A DNA stretch of 64,000 nucleotides from Selaginella moellendorffii (Eukaryota > Streptophyta > Lycopodiopsida > Selaginellales > Selaginellaceae). This document shows, one piece after another, positions 60,031 to 64,000 of this stretch (its first letter is position 1; each line of letters begins with the position of its first letter). Both the position numbers and the translations under genes were made by a program. The stretch spans positions 267,853 to 331,852 of the forward strand of contig NW_003314357.1 of assembly GCF_000143415.4 (NCBI RefSeq), given 5' to 3'. Under the pieces are notes generated by a model. The model was not told the DNA's origin, ran no database searches, and was given only the letters and a program-made list of their open reading frames with translations.

Positions 60031-60243
60031 AGTGGCTTGTCGCAGGAGTATGTGTAAAATAAGCTTTCTTTTCTTCCCGAGGTGGTGCATTGCCGGACGA
60101 AATTTTTTTTTTCCTTCCCTTCTTGCTTTGTTCCTCTTATCTGTATATACACAGCATTTTGCTTCCTTGAAAAGGAACAACTAGAATAAATTAGCAAATG
60201 CCAAGGGTATAACCTAGATTCTAGACCCTAGAGGATTTAACCT

Positions 60244-60254
60244 ATCCCACATGC
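60244..60254 (+). promoter_or_regulatory. Upstream sequence element (USE) of the U1 gene
   Basis: ATCCCACATGC matches 9 of 11 positions of the plant snRNA USE consensus RTCCCACATCG. It lies 70 bp upstream of the U1 start, with spacing to the TATA box (about 30 bp between them) typical of Pol II-transcribed plant snRNA genes. Confidence 0.75.
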
Positions 60255-60283
60255 CGTGGTGTGGAATAAAGCCCCCAAAGCAG

Positions 60284-60289
60284 TATATA
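60284..60289 (+). promoter_or_regulatory. TATA box of the U1 gene
   Basis: TATATA lies 30 to 25 bases before the U1 5' end, the fixed position in plant snRNA genes. Confidence 0.75.
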
Positions 60290-60313
60290 GCCTAGGGCTT
60301 GAGTATGATTTAC

Positions 60314-60475
60314 ATACTTACCTGGACGGGGTCTATTAGTGATCATGAAGGCTAATGGCCTAGGTTCGGCTTTCCCATTGCACTTCGGCTTGGCCGGCCT
60401 ACCATCTTCCCAAAGTGGAGGAGTGGACGTCGTAATTTGTGGAAGCTGAGGGCTCGCGTACGCGCGGCCCTCTCC
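60314..60475 (+). ncRNA. U1: U1 spliceosomal snRNA
   Basis: It starts ATACTTACCTGGACGGGGTC, with ACTTACCTG intact for pairing with 5' splice sites. Stem-loop I follows, and its stem ATTAG/CTAAT is a compensated variant of the usual sequence. The body GGCCTAGGTTCGGCTTTCCC and ATTGCACTTCGGC forms the cross. The Sm site is AATTTGTGG at about 60434. Stem-loop IV (GAGGGCTCGCG-TACG-CGCGGCCCTC) ends near 60475. Length is about 162 nt, as in plants. USE, TATA box and 3' box are all present, so the gene is probably active. It lies 284 bp downstream of the UPL1-like stop codon on the same strand. Confidence 0.92.
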
Positions 60476-60479
60476 AAAA

Positions 60480-60498
60480 CAAAAACTTTTAAGTTGAA
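60480..60498 (+). terminator. snRNA 3' box
   Basis: CA, ten bases, then AGTTGAA, which fits the plant snRNA 3'-end signal CA(N3-10)AGTNNAA. It lies 5 bp after the mature end. Confidence 0.7.
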
Positions 60499-60499
60499 A

Positions 60500-61195
60500 C
60501 TTAGAAAATCAGGTGATTTAAATTACTGCCTTTTTGTAGTGGAAGGTTTTAGTGCACATAAAACAATAGGATAGTAGAATTTTCCAAATTCTACGCAGAA
60601 ATAAGTTTATCATTTGCTATACAGTGTTTTATGGGGTACAGTGGCCCTAATGTCTTAGCTTTAGTTCCATATTTTCTTGATTTATAGATTTTGGTTTTTA
60701 TTATAGTTGTCAACTATTATATCGATGGTTTCATAGAACCTTCAAGTTCTTATAGCAGTCTCTAGGCTATGTTTATCTCGACTGAAAATATATGGGATAT
60801 TTATAAATCCCACTTTAAACTTTAAGAAGGAAGAATAGAGTGTTAAAGTTACAACCAACACTAGAATCATTATGGTCATTTGCCAAAATCACGAGGAATT
60901 TGATGTACACATATATTTAAGAAGTTTAAAATTCTTATTGTCAACAACACCAAACATTATGCGATTGGAAATGTTTAGAAGAATATATAATGCTATTCAA
61001 GCTTCAAAGTTTAGAAAACTGGTCCATGAACGTGGCCTACCACTCTTTTCTGGATTTAAGCGTGGTCTCCCAGCTGGAATGGACCTTTTCTTCCAGCGAT
61101 TTCAGCAAGGGACCACGAGAGTGTCAAGTTGCAACATTGAAACAAATCCATGATAGCATGACGCCTATGTGTCTCCGTGTGATCCGTGTGAAGAT
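60500..61195. other. Intergenic region between U1 and the HMA gene
   Basis: No gene is recognised. A 93-codon open frame at 60872-61153 has no family resemblance and is probably chance. Confidence 0.5.
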
Positions 61196-61197
61196 TC

Positions 61198-61309
61198 TCT
61201 TTTGCATTGCGGTTGAAATGTCTTCCGCCAGAATCGGGCCTCGTAATTGGAACCAGGAATTTGGAAGTAGAAACGTCGTCTTACGATACCGTAGAATCCA
61301 GCTATAAAA
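61198..61309 (+). promoter_or_regulatory. Promoter of the HMA gene with TATA box
   Basis: TATAAAA at 61303-61309 lies 99 bp before the ATG. The upstream segment (TTTTGCATTGC, CGGGCCTC, GGAATTTGG, then GTAGAATCCAGCTATAAAA) is duplicated at 62240-62380. Confidence 0.6.
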
Positions 61310-61407
61310 ACCGCAACAAAGTCGCAGCGAGGCATCAGAATTTTCTTTGGTTTTTGGAGGGAGCAAGTTTCAAGCAAAATCCCCCTAGTTTCCTTTTGCT
61401 TGCAAGC

Positions 61408-61756
61408 ATGAAGAAGGTGACACTCTCTACTTGTTGGAGCTGTGAGGGAAACATCGACGCACTCAAGAAGATCGAAGGTATAACACTATCTTTGGATTGC
61501 ATCGCTAAGTGTGGTCTTCTCAACAGGGGTTGACGAGGTGGAATGCGAGTCGTCAGGCCTGGTGGTGATTGGAAACTTTGATGTGGACGACGTGGTCAAG
61601 GCAATGGATTGCCACCATAGTGTTCTTCGCTCCATCGAGAACGACTACGAGCCCCCAAAGAACAAGGAAGAGAAGGAGGAGGGGGGCTGTGGTTCTACTT
61701 CTAGCGTGGTATATGTGTACACCCACACCTACAATCACTGCAACGAGTCCAACTAA
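61408..61756 (+). CDS. Small heavy-metal-associated (HMA)-like protein
   Basis: Two exons, 61408-61477 and 61527-61756, with a 49-nt intron; the product is 99 aa. Residues 1-62 follow the beta-alpha-beta-beta-alpha-beta order of HMA/ATX1-like domains: MKKVTLSTCWSCEGNIDALK, then GVDEVECESSGLVVIGNFDV and DDVVKAMDC. CWSC at residues 9-12 is the metal-binding CxxC motif, although its start TCWSCEGN differs from the usual MxCxGC. A short basic-acidic tail follows, with no prenylation (CaaX) motif, unlike HIPP proteins. The intron inside the domain is the usual HIPP/HPP position. It is likely to bind copper or other metals or to act in partner binding; the function is inferred. Confidence 0.75.
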
Positions 61757-61799
61757 AGCTGTTCTAAGCAAAAATTTCAAGAGTTTCGTGAGGGATTGG

Positions 61800-62240
61800 A
61801 TTGGATTTTCAAGAGCAGGTGTGAATAAGTAATAAGATCTACACTGCTTCCCGCGTCATTTGCTATTGACTTATAGTCGCAAATCCGGGTACTACCGTAG
61901 ATTCCCAGAATGTATGTAACATGACAAGGTGGAACGAACCAACAGAGAGGACAAGAAAAGCAAGGGGAGCCAAGCGCAAGAACAACTTTTTGTTTCGACG
62001 CCGAACTGTTTTTGATCTCGAGGAAGATTCAAAGTTTCGCGAAAAAAAGAGGACAGATGACATTTTAAAGTCAACGCAGCGCTCATTTGGGCTTGGGACG
62101 GGGTCTGGAGAGCCATGCAAATGCTTATGCATCTAAGATCCTAAGAGAGCACAACAAGATCTGGTTGTGCAAGTCCATTTCATAAGAAATACCAAGAGGT
62201 GACGCGGATTCTCCAAGTCTTGAATGTTTAGACGAGTGAA
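61800..62240. other. Intergenic, no gene seen
   Basis: Open frames on both strands (for example 61921-62136) show no family resemblance. This may be the 3' flank of the HMA gene. Confidence 0.4.
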
Positions 62241-62400
62241 ATCTTCTTTTGCATTGCCAAAGCCCGGTGAAGTGGTCTTCCCCCAGAAAACGGGCCTCAC
62301 GTTTTGATGTAGCGAGGAATTTGGTAGTGGACGCGTCCTTCTACGATGGCTTAACGTAGAATCCAGCTATAAAATCAGTTCGAAGCCGAGCAAGCAAGAG
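62240..62400 (+). repeat. Duplicated HMA-type promoter without its gene
   Basis: It aligns with 61198-61325: TTTTGCATTGC, CTTCC-CCAGAA, CGGGCCTC, GGAATTTGG, then GTAGAATCCAGCTATAAAA (TATA at about 62370). Where the HMA start codon would follow, only CTTGCAAGCAAGAGG is seen. The B3 gene then begins on the opposite strand, with its stop codon at 62450. Confidence 0.65.
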
Positions 62401-62449
62401 CAGCTCGAGCAAGTTCTTTTCTTGCAAGCAAGAGGATCTAGGTAGTTTG

Positions 62450-62949
62450 TCACGACTGCTGGTCACCATCGAGCGTCACGGGCAACGGCACTGCCTCTTT
62501 CTCCACTCCATCTCTTCCAAACAAGACCACCGAGAAGCACATAAAGCTGCTAGCGGCCAGCGTGAAGACGATGGAGTCACCTGGATTGAGCTGGTTGTAG
62601 ACCGAAAAGGCGTGCCATCCTGCTGCGCCCAGCCGGATTGTCTGGCTCTTTGCTTCCGCCTCGTATTCTATCTCCCACTTCACACCGCTTCGTGTCTCGA
62701 GGATCGCTTTGCCTCGACTGCTAGCGGCGGTGCTCAGGTAGTTCTCGGGAACTGGCTGCCACGGACCAGACAAGATTCAAGAACAAGAAGAGAACAAAAC
62801 AGTGAGAAAAAAAAAATTAAACTTTTCCTGTCGAAGCTTACCAAGATCAAGCAGCAGCTCTCGGACAGGAGCTCGCTTCGCATCACCACGCAGAAGCTGT
62901 GCTCTCCCACTGTTCTCAAAGCTTTCCTTTGCCTCGCGCGCTTCTTCAT
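62450..62949 (-). CDS. Small B3-domain DNA-binding protein
   Basis: Two exons on the minus strand, 62949-62842 and 62755-62450, with an 86-nt intron; the product is 137 aa. After a basic start (MKKRARQRKALRTVGEHSFC) the sequence follows the B3 fold. It reads FCVVMRSELLSESCCLIL, PVPENYLSTAASSRGKAILE, VKWEIEYEAEAKSQTIRLGA and GWHAFSVYNQLNPGDSIVFT. This resembles REM/VRN1-like plant B3 domains that bind DNA. It is a single domain with nothing else. The start is uncertain because an upstream acceptor site (about 62969) could join further exons. The gene lies only about 180 bp downstream of the DUF4057 stop codon, leaving little room for a promoter. Confidence 0.7.
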
Positions 62950-63130
62950 CTCTGGCCCAGGTAGTTCTGCTGTAACAGAAAAAGAGGAAAAAGAAAAAAG
63001 AAAACAGATTCTTGAGAGATTAAAAAGCCCGAAATACAAAAGAAAAACATTACAACCAAAGAGCTGCAAGACAAAAGAAAATCAGTGTTAAGTTAAAATC
63101 ACCAGCAGAGAGGAAATGAAGGAAAATCTT

Positions 63131-64000
63131 CTAGACCAGTGCAATGGTGCTTTCACCACCCGGTGGCTTCCTCACACCACCAAGGCAGTCTCGCGGCACC
63201 GGCTTGTCATCAGCAAATATATCGTTACCACTCATCTCCCGAAGCTTTGCGCTGCTCAGGTGCTTCGAGTCGGATGGAGTCTTTAGAGGATCATTTTTAA
63301 AAATGTCGTTGCCACAAAGCTCGGCAGTTTTCTGTGTTAGTGACCGCTTCCTTTCCCCGGGAGACTGCAATTAACAAAGTGTTAGAAAAGCATCAGAAGT
63401 TCCAGATGAACTTTACCATGAGGCCGGGAGCATCATCTACAGGAATTGTTGGTTCCTTGATCTTTTTAACTGGGGTGCTACCATTCTGTGGTAGCTTGTC
63501 TTCTGGAGCAAAAATGTTGCTACCGACAAGCTCCTTCACCTTGGCATTGGACTGGAGACGCTTGTGCTGTGCGTCATCGTCGGGAATGGCTTGACTTCCG
63601 CTTAATTCTTTCTGCTTTGCAAGCTCTGCTTGGGTGGTGGCTTTTCTAGGGGACGTATTATCGTTGTCACCGAAAGTAATCGCCTGGAAGATCCAATTTT
63701 TCCTTTCCGCTTAGCAAATTCACGCAAACGAACCAAAATCACCTGAAAGAGTTTCACTCCAGTGCGTTCTGGGGCGGCGGGAACAGCACCAGGCTCGTCG
63801 CAGAAAATCTTGTTTCCTGACATTTCTTTCATCTTTGATTCTGATCCGGGGCGCCTAAAAGAGACAGAGAGTGGTACGATGGAGATCAAACAACAAAAAA
63901 AAAAGAAAGAAAAAGAAAAAGAAATGAGCACCCACCGCTTAAGCAGCGCCTCGGCCTCCTCAGAGGACAGTTGCTCTCCAAACGCGTAAGTACAAGCACC
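63131..64000 (-). CDS. DUF4057 family protein (3' part; gene continues off the right edge)
   Basis: The exons in view on the minus strand are: from the edge to 63936, 63854-63743, 63683-63417, 63364-63131. Together they encode a C-terminal part of about 220 aa. A repeated short motif, (K/R)E(M/L)xGxxIF, occurs four or five times: MKEMSGNKIFCDEPG, KELVGSNIFAPEDK, AELCGNDIFKNDP, LREMSGNDIFADDK. The protein ends LGGVRKPPGGESTIALV. The repeats and this C terminus are the signature of the plant DUF4057 proteins, which are probably disordered and of unknown function. The N-terminal exons are outside the window. Introns are 52-81 nt. Confidence 0.8.

Overview
The window looks like nuclear DNA of a land plant, most probably a lycophyte such as Selaginella. 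The evidence is: very short GT-AG introns (about 45-100 nt, most 50-65), an AP2/ERF factor, a TMK-type receptor kinase, a tau-class GST, a plant UPL1/2-type HECT ligase, three intronless PPR genes plus PPR pseudogenes, a plant-type U1 snRNA promoter, and the plant telomere unit TTTAGGG. The species is inferred from these traits, not proven.

Layout. 1-5.8 kb: a broken 2OG-Fe(II) oxygenase gene, decayed AT-rich sequence, a retrotransposon gag remnant, and an intact AT-rich ORF for a secreted B-lectin protein. 5.8-9.1 kb: AT-rich, no gene seen. 9.1-16.3 kb: a gene island with a 13-exon TPR + metallo-beta-lactamase gene, an ABI4/DREB-like ERF factor, and a TMK-like LRR receptor kinase on the minus strand. 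16.6-32.1 kb: a graveyard of nested short LTR elements, minisatellites and poly-G/C tracts. It holds two well-preserved miniature LTR elements. One is a complete TRIM with a perfect 5-bp target duplication and a telomere-repeat insertion in one LTR. The other is a Cassandra-like TRIM whose LTRs carry the promoter half of 5S rRNA, with part of it tandemly duplicated. 32.2-38.5 kb: an intact PPR gene, a partial diverged copy of it, another PPR pseudogene, and fragments of an SCP/FCP1-like phosphatase and an NHX5/6-like Na+/H+ antiporter. 39.1-64 kb: a dense gene island with glycine cleavage H protein, tau GST, a 12-exon gene joining an XRCC4/PAXX-like head to a Crypton/DUF3504-like domain, a small membrane protein, two tail-to-tail PPR genes, the 15-exon UPL1-like ligase (3546 aa), a U1 snRNA gene, a small HMA protein, a B3-domain protein, and the 3' part of a DUF4057 gene running off the right edge.

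The genes do not form one pathway. They are a typical plant mixture of housekeeping (H protein, U1, UPL1), signalling (TMK, ERF), stress (GST) and organelle RNA processing (PPR) genes. Exons of the multi-exon genes were assembled by eye from GT-AG sites with reading-frame continuity. The most unusual points are the PAXX-like/DUF3504-like fusion, the 5S-bearing Cassandra-type LTRs in a probable lycophyte with an unoccupied related site nearby, and the telomere-repeat patch inside an LTR.
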